A stretch of DNA of 5,974 nucleotides, taken from positions 31,300 to 37,273 of the forward strand of contig DOCI01000008.1 in the NCBI GenBank assembly GCA_003503535.1. The letters are read 5' to 3'. The stretch comes from Planctomycetaceae bacterium (GTDB taxonomy: Bacteria > Planctomycetota > Planctomycetia > Planctomycetales > Planctomycetaceae). Below, piece by piece: positions 1 to 5,070 of this stretch. The notes under the pieces are model-generated. The model saw nothing but the letters and a program-made list of their open reading frames with translations, was not told the DNA's origin and ran no database searches. Position numbers and translations under genes: made by a program. The first letter of the stretch is position 1. The number at the start of each line of letters is the position of its first letter.

Positions 1-2
1 GG

Positions 3-498
3 GATCGGGAGAGCGATCGAAGAGTAAATCACGAATGTGCCGCCAACCATGCTCTTTCGGTACGCGATGAATCCGAAGACAATACCAAGACCAGGAATCC
101 CAAGGGAGGACAGAGAAAGCCACGAAAGATTCGTGAGCTGGTGAACGAGATCGCCAAGACGACGGGGTTTGGCTACACCCGGATCATTGGTGAGCTTCGC
201 GAACTGGGCATTAATAAGATCAACAGGCAGACGGTGCGGAAGATCCTGAAAGAGGAGGGGATTAAACCGGGACCTGATCGCACCTCTGATTCCTGGGATA
301 ACTTTGTCAAACGGCATGCGGAAACACTGTGAGCTGTCGACTTCTTTTCGACCAAGTCGATGACGGTTGCAGGATTGCGTGACATGTTCATGCCGGCCTG
401 GAACTGTGCTCGACCCGTGAAGTGATTGTGACAGAATCGACGCTGCATCCGAAGTTTAGGAAAGAGTTCACTCCCTGAAGTCAAAAAATTGGCATGGC
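3..498 (+). pseudogene. Degraded integrase/transposase (IS3-like, rve type), 5' end outside window
   Basis: The frame is open from the left edge to a TGA at 330-332. It holds a helix-turn-helix-like stretch (GYTRIIGELRELGI, then NRQTVRKILKEEGIKPGPD) that I recognise from DDE integrases common in planctomycetes. These normally bind transposon ends and cut and join DNA with an Asp-Asp-Glu core. The TGA falls in HAETL*AVDFFSTKS, where the family has Trp. After about residue DMF the frame changes: from about 404 the text resumes in another frame as STREVIVTESTLHP. It then jumps directly to KFRKEFT, motifs I recall as separated by about 30 residues in intact members, so an internal deletion near 450 is likely. 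A further shift near 473 gives LKSKNWHG. The catalytic core is incomplete and the rest is missing, so it is a dead remnant. The right limit, next to the isochorismatase stop, is approximate. Family calls are from memory. Confidence 0.75.
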
Positions 499-1041
499 TC
501 AAAGTCTCTCGACCCATGATTTCACATCAAGAACCTCACTGAGCATCATTTGCTGAGCGCAGAGGATTGAGCGGTGTAGTTCCTCAGCAGTCACTTCGCC
601 AGCTTCGTTCGACAGGTCGAGCGTTCCCGTGGCATCGCTCAGAAACTCCACGGTCAATCCTCGGTGAACGGCTTGCCGGGCTGTCGTATCGCAGCACATG
701 TGCGTCATGTAGCCAGCGATCGTGACAGTGTCGATGTCATTTTCCCGCAGCCAATCTTCGAGAGATGTGCCTGTAAAACTCCCGGGCAAAGTCTTCTCAA
801 TCAAAAGTTCGTGAGGACGAGCTTTAATCTCAGGATGAAGTTCCCATCCCGGCGTACCCTTTTGAAAGAACGGCTTGTTCGGGTCGGAAAAGCTGTGCTG
901 AATGACAATAATAGGAACCTTGCCGACTGCTGCATCCATGGCGGCAAGAATCTGCTCCAAGTGGCCGACTGGATGCGTGATGGGAAATGCTCCCGTGAAG
1001 TATTCATTCTGGACGTCGATGACTAAAAGTGCGCGATTCAT
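499..1041 (-). CDS. Isochorismatase-like cysteine hydrolase
   Basis: This is a complete 180-residue cytoplasmic enzyme of the isochorismatase-like cysteine hydrolase superfamily, at the usual length. Members hydrolyse amide or vinyl-ether bonds in small molecules; the substrate here cannot be read from sequence. The expected catalytic triad is visible: Asp9 in [11 protein letters not shown], Lys83 in IEKTLPGSF, and Cys116 in [15 protein letters not shown], where the residue before the nucleophile loop would form the family's cis-peptide. A second cysteine, Cys117, sits where many members have Val. The frame is open 46 codons further upstream to 1179, but I chose the ATG at 1041. There the protein begins directly with the conserved [11 protein letters not shown] strand, and an AAGGA lies 7 nt upstream (1049-1053). 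The gene is divergent from the DUF427 gene and convergent with the integrase remnant, so it is probably transcribed alone. Confidence 0.93.
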   Translation of the reverse strand: MNRALLVIDVQNEYFTGAFPITHPVGHLEQILAAMDAAVGKVPIIVIQHSFSDPNKPFFQKGTPGWELHPEIKARPHELLIEKTLPGSFTGTSLEDWLRENDIDTVTIAGYMTHMCCDTTARQAVHRGLTVEFLSDATGTLDLSNEAGEVTAEELHRSILCAQQMMLSEVLDVKSWVERL

Positions 1042-1048
1042 CAGCAGT

Positions 1049-1053
1049 TCCTT
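1049..1053 (-). promoter_or_regulatory. Shine-Dalgarno that decides the isochorismatase start
   Basis: AAGGA on the minus strand lies 7 nt before the ATG at 1041. It supports the 180-residue form over the upstream in-frame ATG at 1179, whose extra 46 residues resemble no part of the family. Confidence 0.7.
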
Positions 1054-1071
1054 GATGCAGCTTTGAGTGCG

Positions 1072-1093
1072 GTTATAAGTTGTCGCGTGACAA
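1072..1093 (-). promoter_or_regulatory. Candidate promoter/operator for the isochorismatase gene
   Basis: A short inverted repeat, TTGTC-GCGT-GACAA (1080-1093), lies about 40 bp upstream of the isochorismatase ATG. Directly downstream of it on the minus strand is TATAAC (1072-1077), a fair -10 element that would leave a leader of roughly 25 nt containing the Shine-Dalgarno. No good -35 hexamer stands at 17 bp. The arrangement suggests a repressor site within the promoter, but a five-base arm can occur by chance. Confidence 0.25.
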
Positions 1094-1307
1094 GCAGTGA
1101 TATTATTCCGAAATAAGTAGTGCCTGGAAGAGTTTGACCGGATTGAATCCATCGTTCTCAAAGTGGTTTTGTATTTCAAGCCTCAATACTGAAATCTGCC
1201 AGAATGCTTTATTGAGATTTGTGTTAGGTGAGTTGCTCAGTAAGTTGATGGACAACTGATTGCTGATCAATATCAAATACAAGTTTCTTTTTTTATCGAA
1301 AACAGCC

Positions 1308-1392
1308 GAGTGGTCAGAGTTCTCTTCGGATACGCCACTCTACTCCGTGTAACGCTAGCGGTGAGTGCGGATACTGTCTCCACTTTTTTTTT
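1308..1392 (+). repeat. Overlapping inverted repeats followed by a T-run
   Basis: GAGTGG (1308-1313) is complementary to CCACTC (1335-1340), with a second small stem AGAG/CTCT inside its loop. The same CACTC (1336-1340) can alternatively pair with GAGTG (1363-1367). The eight-base palindrome CGCTAGCG (1353-1360) lies in the second loop. CGGATAC occurs twice in direct orientation (1327-1333 and 1368-1374), 41 bp apart. Nine T follow at 1384-1392. Two mutually exclusive hairpins before a T-run resemble an attenuator layout ahead of the DUF427 gene. The block could equally be a dispersed repeat or a chance mixture of short complementary words. Confidence 0.35.
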
Positions 1393-1469
1393 GGACCAAG
1401 CAAACCATAGCAGTCGTCGAAATCGCTTGAAGCTCTAAAATCTTCTGGTTTAAATACAGGAGAACTTAA

Positions 1470-1964
1470 ATGACGATTGAACGTATCAAGCCTGACCCAG
1501 GTCAGGAATCAGTCTGGGACTATCCTCGACCGCCAAAGTGTGAAGTCTGCTCTGAGCTCATCAAGATTATTCTTGATGGCAAGGTCATCGTTGAGAGCAA
1601 TCAAACAAAGCGCGTCCTTGAAACGAGCCACCCTCCGGTTTATTACATTCCGACCGAAGATATCTGTATGGAATTGCTGGAACCGACGCAGGAACAATCC
1701 TGGTGCGAATGGAAGGGGAAAGCTCGCTATTTTGATGTCGTATTGGGAGAGAGGAGGATAGAGAATGCGGCCTGGTCTTATCCAAAACCGACACCAGCCC
1801 TGGAGGCGATTCGTGACCACCTCGCTTTTTATCCTCATCTGATGGATGCCTGCTTCGTTAATGATGAACGGGTGCAACCACAGGCTGGCGGGTTTTATGG
1901 CGGTTGGATCACCAGCAAGATTGTCGGTCCGTTCAAGGGTGAACCTGGAACTCAGGGATGGTAG
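1470..1964 (+). CDS. DUF427 domain protein
   Basis: This is a complete 164-residue soluble protein of the DUF427 family (Pfam NTP_transf_9), whose biochemical role is not established. The domain spans about residues 30-125. The family pattern is clear: IILDGKVIVES, then RVLETSHPPVYYIPTEDICMELLEPT, then CEWKGKARYFDV and ENAAWSYPKPTPALEAIRDHLAFYPH. The C-terminal tail FYGGWITSKIVGPFKGEPGTQGW (142-164) marks the longer subtype found in several bacterial groups. Three cysteines cluster near the N-terminus and core (Cys24, Cys27, Cys79), with CxxC at 24-27, but no metal site is proved. There is no signal peptide. AGGAG at 1458-1462 stands 7 nt before the ATG, which fixes the start. The stop TAG lies 12 bp from the convergent tspO remnant's end, and no terminator is obvious in the gap. 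Confidence 0.93.
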   Translation: MTIERIKPDPGQESVWDYPRPPKCEVCSELIKIILDGKVIVESNQTKRVLETSHPPVYYIPTEDICMELLEPTQEQSWCEWKGKARYFDVVLGERRIENAAWSYPKPTPALEAIRDHLAFYPHLMDACFVNDERVQPQAGGFYGGWITSKIVGPFKGEPGTQGW

Positions 1965-1976
1965 AAATCTTGTTTC

Positions 1977-2456
1977 TCAAACATTCAATCGCCAGATCGT
2001 AAAGTTCAACACGCTCGCAAAACTGCCCCACGCCAGATGTGGCACCATCAACCCACCGGCAATCTTCGACTTTTTCAGGAAGAGAATCGTCGTTGCCAAA
2101 ATCGTCAGCCACAACACGATAATCTCCGCGAACGCCCAATCTGGTAGGTGCATTCCAAAGAAGATCCAAGACCAGGCAACATTCAGAAGCAGTTGAACGG
2201 CGAACATAACATGTGACAACTTGGCAGCCTGAAACCCTGCCTGTTACCATACAAGCCAGGCCGCAATCGCCATCATAATGTAGAGCGTCGTCCACACAGG
2301 ACCAAAGATCCAGCCAGGTGGATTTCAGGAGGGCCTGGCGATCAACTTGTACCAGCCTTCGATCTCGGGAGTGGTCGCAATCGCTCCGAGGCCGCCTGTG
2401 TTGAGGCAGACAATGATAAAAACTACGAGTCCGATCCAGCGAATACGTTCCGTCAT
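1977..2456 (-). pseudogene. tspO: tspO (TspO/MBR family) with two in-frame stop codons
   Basis: Read on the minus strand from ATG 2456 to TGA 1977-1979, one uninterrupted frame of 159 codons matches the usual length and five-helix layout of TspO/MBR proteins. These are membrane proteins that bind porphyrins and sterols. Landmarks are [33 protein letters not shown] and [21 protein letters not shown]. Two codons are stops: TGA at 2325-2327 (codon 44), replacing the conserved Trp of the PSWNPP motif, and TAA at 2244-2246 (codon 71). There is no frameshift and the remaining sequence looks well conserved, so inactivation is probably recent. Its ATG overlaps the stop of the DUF2293 gene (ATGA), and AAGGAG at 2465-2470 sits 8 nt upstream, so it was built as the coupled second gene of that pair. 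A sequencing error at both sites is possible but less likely. The 80-codon 3' stretch could be read from TTG 2219 but has no supporting start signal. Confidence 0.88.
2453..2456 (-). promoter_or_regulatory. ATGA stop/start overlap, DUF2293 to tspO
   Basis: The minus strand reads ATGA here: TGA ends the DUF2293 gene and ATG begins tspO. With AAGGAG at 2465-2470 inside the DUF2293 coding end, this is the classical layout for coupled translation within an operon. Confidence 0.8.
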
Positions 2457-3154
2457 GTTGAGTTCTCCTTGAGATCGGATTGAGTCAAAGCGAGTTGAAG
2501 CGGGCAGCTTGCTGCATCCGATGGCTGTCCTTTGCGGTATGCCTCCAGTAATCGTCGCGATTCTTCAGCCAGTATACGGCGAACTTCGCGCCGCTTGCCT
2601 TTGACGCGAGGGATCTGCATATTTTCGTAGGCTGTCGTTTGATGCCGTAGCCAGGCGATGACAGCCGACTCGGCCCGTTGCTCAATCGGTATCCGCTGCG
2701 TTCTGGCCACTGTGCCGCTCCCTACGGGTGTGGCATGTTTCGTCACTGCATCAGCAAGCTGATCGGCCATGCCAGTGTAGCGACTGTCGAAGTCCAGGAA
2801 CTTTACAACAGCTGCTCGGAAGTCTTCAACGTACACTGCATGTTTCCGATCTCGTCGAGCCGAGTCGGCCGCTCTCCGTTTTGCGTAGGCGTGGGTTGAG
2901 CGTTCTGCTTCCAGCTTAAACCGTATGGCAGCGATACGATCTGCCGGGGCCCAAACGCCCCGTGAGAACATCTTACGCCCCTTCTTTTCCTGAACAGTCC
3001 AGGTCGGTCCGGCTGCCTTCACACGCCTCGTCAGGGCGGCGTCACCGGGCGGCAGTAGCTCCCAGTCAGTGGGAACTTGAAGTACTAAGTCGTCTGCTGT
3101 ACGGACGGAGCGATCGCTGGGTCCTGGCGCGACGATCCTTGTCTCTTGTGGCAT
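2453..3154 (-). CDS. DUF2293 domain protein
   Basis: This is a complete 233-residue protein. The C-terminal half (about 108-205) matches the DUF2293 family: [60 protein letters not shown] and [28 protein letters not shown]. The N-terminal part holds a second conserved block, [19 protein letters not shown] followed by [19 protein letters not shown]. The protein is very rich in Arg and Lys (notably 80-106 and 184-201) with no signal peptide or membrane segment, so a nucleic-acid-binding role is conceivable but unproven. The start at ATG 3154 is favoured by AGGTAGG at 3163-3169, and a TAG in frame at 3164-3166 closes the frame upstream. The stop TGA (2453-2455) overlaps the tspO ATG by four bases, which implies translational coupling. 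By eye it looks richer in GC than the exported-protein genes to the right. The role of the family is unknown to me. Confidence 0.88.
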   Translation of the reverse strand: MPQETRIVAPGPSDRSVRTADDLVLQVPTDWELLPPGDAALTRRVKAAGPTWTVQEKKGRKMFSRGVWAPADRIAAIRFKLEAERSTHAYAKRRAADSARRDRKHAVYVEDFRAAVVKFLDFDSRYTGMADQLADAVTKHATPVGSGTVARTQRIPIEQRAESAVIAWLRHQTTAYENMQIPRVKGKRREVRRILAEESRRLLEAYRKGQPSDAASCPLQLALTQSDLKENST

Positions 3155-3163
3155 CTTGCATAC

Positions 3164-3244
3164 CTACCTTCCGTAACCGTAACCTGCGCCGAGGAAAACA
3201 TTAGTGAAGACAAAGAGACCAATCCAGCGAGTACAACCTGTCAC
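3164..3244 (-). pseudogene. Truncated 5' copy of tspO (26 codons)
   Basis: On the minus strand GTG 3244 starts a 26-codon reading frame, VTGCTRWIGLFVFTNVFLGAG followed by YGYGR and TAG at 3164-3166. Its first 20 or so codons align without gaps to the start of the tspO remnant at 2456 ([21 protein letters not shown]). By my hand count about 42 of 62 bases match. The leaders also match: ATCAAGGAACTC here against CTCAAGGAGAACTC there, with AAGGA at 3252-3256. The similarity ends about 25 bp before the DUF2293 start. The simplest reading is a duplicated tspO whose body was deleted, leaving the start region ahead of the DUF2293 gene. An intact short hydrophobic leader peptide is the alternative. 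Too short for certainty. Confidence 0.5.
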
Positions 3245-3599
3245 ACAGAGTTCCTTGATCTGTATTGAATCAATAGAGAAGCAGTCGATTTGATTCTATC
3301 GATTTCTGTCAGAGTTTGCTCACGTACTTCTTCATAGGAAAGCAATCATTGATTCACTGTGAATCGCAGAGGAGAACTCGCTCGGAAAAATCCAGAATGT
3401 TGTGAGAAGCAGCAGGGCTTGATCGAGAGATAGGCAGTTCGTTCAAATTTGGATTTGAAATATGCTGCGATTGTTTCAAATCTATAAATTCCTCAGAGTT
3501 ATGCCTCCAACAGTAAGCTGGAATTTCTTGTCAACTTTGCTATTTTCTTTATAACTTATTCTGGATCAGAGATCACCTTCATTGCACCAGAGGGTACGT
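3245..3599. other. Intergenic region between the EF-hand/CAP gene end and the DUF2293 unit
   Basis: These 355 bases hold no reading frame I can support on either strand. The minus-strand promoter of the DUF2293-tspO unit should lie here, but no convincing -35/-10 pair was found. The clearest element is the 15-base palindrome at 3351-3365. Near the CAP gene end, GGATC-AGA-GATCACC (3562-3576) is an imperfect small stem without a T-run, so it is not called as a terminator. Confidence 0.6.
3351..3365. promoter_or_regulatory. Perfect 7-bp-arm palindrome, candidate operator
   Basis: GATTCAC-T-GTGAATC is a perfect inverted repeat with a single central base. It lies about 110 bp upstream of the tspO-like fragment and 200 bp upstream of the DUF2293 ATG on the minus strand. 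The compact symmetry suits a dimeric helix-turn-helix regulator. There is no second copy in the window, and the matching regulator is unknown. Confidence 0.35.
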
Positions 3600-4304
3600 T
3601 TATTTTGGGTACTTGATATACATCTGGGTGAAATAATATTTTCCATCGGCTTGTGACCACATTGCACCAATCCCGATAAACTCCTGTTCTGGATTCATCA
3701 GATTTTTACGGTGTCCTTCACTTTCCATCCAACCATTAATCGCTCTTTGAGCAATTTGTTGCGACGGAGCATCTTTCTCGATGGTTTTCCTGCTGACGTT
3801 CTCAGACCCACCCCAATAATACAGATCCATGTCTTTGGCTGCAGCTGTTCTTCGTGCTGAAGCATACGACTCAGTACCTTTCACACCATGATTGGTATCA
3901 AGCTGTTTGACCATCTGTGCGGTCCAGTCTCGAGCGTATGACGAGAGTATTCTTGAGATCTTCACGGGAGCGATGCCTTCCAGTGCCCGTTGCTCGTTTG
4001 TCATGCGGAAGACTTCTCGCTCGATTTCGGAGAGAAAAGTCAAGGGATCGAACCCCACATATTCTTTCATACTCAGGCTTTGGCTTTCATCAACATCAAT
4101 TTCCTGAAAGTGAACCCTTGCAAATTCAAGATCTAGATCTCGCCGATTGAGCAGATACTCAGTGGAAGAAAGTTGTCCGTCCACATTCGCATCCCTGCGG
4201 ATAAAGGCTTCCCGAGTAAAATTCTGGGCCTGCAATGTTACGGGCATTACCAGAAACACGGAAAAGAGTGAACAGAAACAGATAGCGGATAAGGGTCTCG
4301 ACAT
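3600..4304 (-). CDS. Secreted EF-hand plus CAP/SCP domain protein
   Basis: This is a complete 234-residue exported protein. Residues 1-26 form a signal peptide (hydrophobic core about 6-22, likely cleavage after LQA). Two EF-hand loops follow: residues 38-49 (Asp38, Asn40, Asp42, Glu49; DANVDGQLSSTE) and 70-81 (Asp70, Asp72, Ser74, Ser76, Glu81), so calcium binding is likely. Residues 95-232 form a CAP domain (SCP/PR-1, YkwD-like), with MTNEQRALEG, His139 in NHG, Glu168 in SENV, GWMESEGHRKNLMNP (His198) and YYFTQMYIK. The four residues that line the CAP cavity are thus represented. Bacterial CAP proteins act outside the cytoplasm, and the reaction or ligand is not settled. AGGAG at 4311-4315 is 6 nt before the ATG. 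The gene is the last of three minus-strand genes and lies 87 bp after its neighbour, with a hairpin in the gap, so cotranscription is uncertain. Confidence 0.9.
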   Translation of the reverse strand: MSRPLSAICFCSLFSVFLVMPVTLQAQNFTREAFIRRDANVDGQLSSTEYLLNRRDLDLEFARVHFQEIDVDESQSLSMKEYVGFDPLTFLSEIEREVFRMTNEQRALEGIAPVKISRILSSYARDWTAQMVKQLDTNHGVKGTESYASARRTAAAKDMDLYYWGGSENVSRKTIEKDAPSQQIAQRAINGWMESEGHRKNLMNPEQEFIGIGAMWSQADGKYYFTQMYIKYPK

Positions 4305-4332
4305 CGCATTCTCCTACTTTATGTTGTGATCT

Positions 4333-4370
4333 AAATGCATCCTGCCAAAATGTTTCGACAGGATACATTT
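4333..4370 (-). terminator. Inverted repeat between two exported-protein genes (possible terminator or processing hairpin)
   Basis: AAATGCATCCTG (4333-4344) and CAGGATACATTT (4359-4370) pair over 12 positions with one C/A mismatch and a 14-nt loop. It starts 21 bp after the stop of the upstream gene (4392) and ends about 29 bp before the CAP gene's ATG (4304). On the minus strand no T-run follows, so it is a weak intrinsic terminator at best. It could instead be an RNA stability hairpin or a binding site controlling the CAP gene. Confidence 0.45.
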
Positions 4371-4391
4371 GGTCATTTTATACTGATGTTA

Positions 4392-4982
4392 TTATTCAAT
4401 AATCCATTGGGTATTATTATTCGATTCCAATTCTGTATTCAGCTTCCAATCATCTTTGTTAGGCGCATACAAATACTGATTGTTGAAAACATTCTTCAAA
4501 CGAATTGTCTGTCCTTTTAGCACAGGTCGCCCCGTTTGCTGTGACTGTGTAGTGGGGGTCTCACCGGAGGTAATAACCCAGTGAGAGTGTTTGTCTTTTT
4601 CCGTCCAGTAGTAAATACCGTCGCCAAAGACGCCCAGAAAATTGTATTGTTTCCAGTAGTCTGGCCAGGCTCTCATCTCGGTTGCTTTGAGGAAGATGGT
4701 GTCTCCGTACTTCAGTGGCACTGCATTATGATCCTGAGGCTTCTTGAGAGACAATAACTCTGCCGAATCCTGACTTCGCGTCAGAGGGTAGTAAGACGAC
4801 TCGCTTCTGTGACTGATCCCTAAGTACCTTGAGGCTCCTTCGTTCTTCAGTTTCACAGTACTGCTATTGATGACCTGTTGCTGAGCGAAACAGGGTTCCG
4901 CATAAAGAGTGAACCATGCAAAGCTGGCAATTATGGAAAAAATGAGCCGTTGATAGGTTTTAGAAAAAACAAACGGTTTCAT
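4392..4982 (-). CDS. Secreted hypothetical protein with three trefoil-like lobes
   Basis: This is a 196-residue protein that I do not recognise as a named family. Residues 1-33 are a signal peptide: Lys/Arg near the start, hydrophobic core about 13-27, cleavage likely after CFA before QQQ. The mature part contains three similar segments. Lobe 1 (about 37-80) has VKLKNEGASRYLGI; lobe 2 (about 91-140) has GDTIFLKA, then YNFLGVFG and a closing HWVIT; lobe 3 (about 156-196) has GQTIRLKNVFNNQYLY and a closing TQWIIE. The pattern hydrophobic-x-LKN-x5-YL plus a terminal W-V/I-I in three lobes resembles a beta-trefoil (MIR, fascin or ricin-like fold), which would suggest ligand or glycan binding outside the cytoplasm; this is inference. 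The frame is open to 5132, but ATG 4982 is chosen because the signal peptide starts there and AAGGA (4988-4992) is 5 nt upstream. The 5132 start would overlap the preceding gene. Confidence 0.8.
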   Translation of the reverse strand: MKPFVFSKTYQRLIFSIIASFAWFTLYAEPCFAQQQVINSSTVKLKNEGASRYLGISHRSESSYYPLTRSQDSAELLSLKKPQDHNAVPLKYGDTIFLKATEMRAWPDYWKQYNFLGVFGDGIYYWTEKDKHSHWVITSGETPTTQSQQTGRPVLKGQTIRLKNVFNNQYLYAPNKDDWKLNTELESNNNTQWIIE

Positions 4983-5070
4983 ATTAGTCCTTGCAGTTGT
5001 AATCAGGCACATCAGGGTGCGTGTGAACTGTATAAACCATGAGTTGCTACAATTTGAGATACTGCGTTTA

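Larger units (their letters stand above)
1042..1469. other. Intergenic region between divergent isochorismatase and DUF427 genes
   Basis: These 428 bases hold no gene I can support. Bases 1042-1179 read open on the minus strand only as an upstream extension of the isochorismatase frame. Features visible are the TTGTC/GACAA repeat near 1080-1093, an AT-rich stretch at about 1255-1300, the hairpin-forming block at 1308-1374, and a run of nine T at 1384-1392. Promoters for both flanking genes should lie here. TTGAAG (1427-1432) with TTAAAT (1450-1455) at 17 bp spacing fits a sigma-70 pattern for the DUF427 gene, but transcription would then start at the ribosome binding site, so I do not call it. 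Confidence 0.6.

Noticed and set aside
173..517. 114-codon minus-strand frame across the left edge region.
   Set aside because: It is opposite the recognisable integrase remnant and shows no family pattern or start signal.
664..1026. 120-codon + strand frame inside the isochorismatase gene.
   Set aside because: It is the antisense shadow of a gene with clear catalytic motifs.
1305..1392. CCGAGTGGTCAGAGT resembles the D-arm of a type II tRNA (Ser/Leu).
   Set aside because: No acceptor stem, anticodon arm or T-arm can be assembled around it.
1933..2295. 120-codon minus-strand frame overlapping tspO.
   Set aside because: It is a different frame from the tspO codons, which carry the recognisable TspO motifs.
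330..2327. TGA replacing a conserved Trp in both the integrase (330-332) and tspO (2325-2327), suggesting TGA is read as Trp.
   Set aside because: Intact genes here use TGG for Trp, and the isochorismatase and DUF2293 genes end properly at TGA. The integrase has other lesions and tspO also has a TAA. Two TGG-to-TGA transitions fit ordinary decay.
2962..3204. 80-codon + strand frame across the DUF2293 start.
   Set aside because: It is antisense to a well-supported gene, arginine/serine-rich as expected of a shadow in GC-rich DNA, and lacks a ribosome binding site.
3528..3555. TTGTCA and TATAAC at 16 bp spacing on the + strand, a good sigma-70-like promoter.
   Set aside because: It points into the 3' end of the minus-strand CAP gene and no + strand gene follows. 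Antisense transcription is possible but unsupported.
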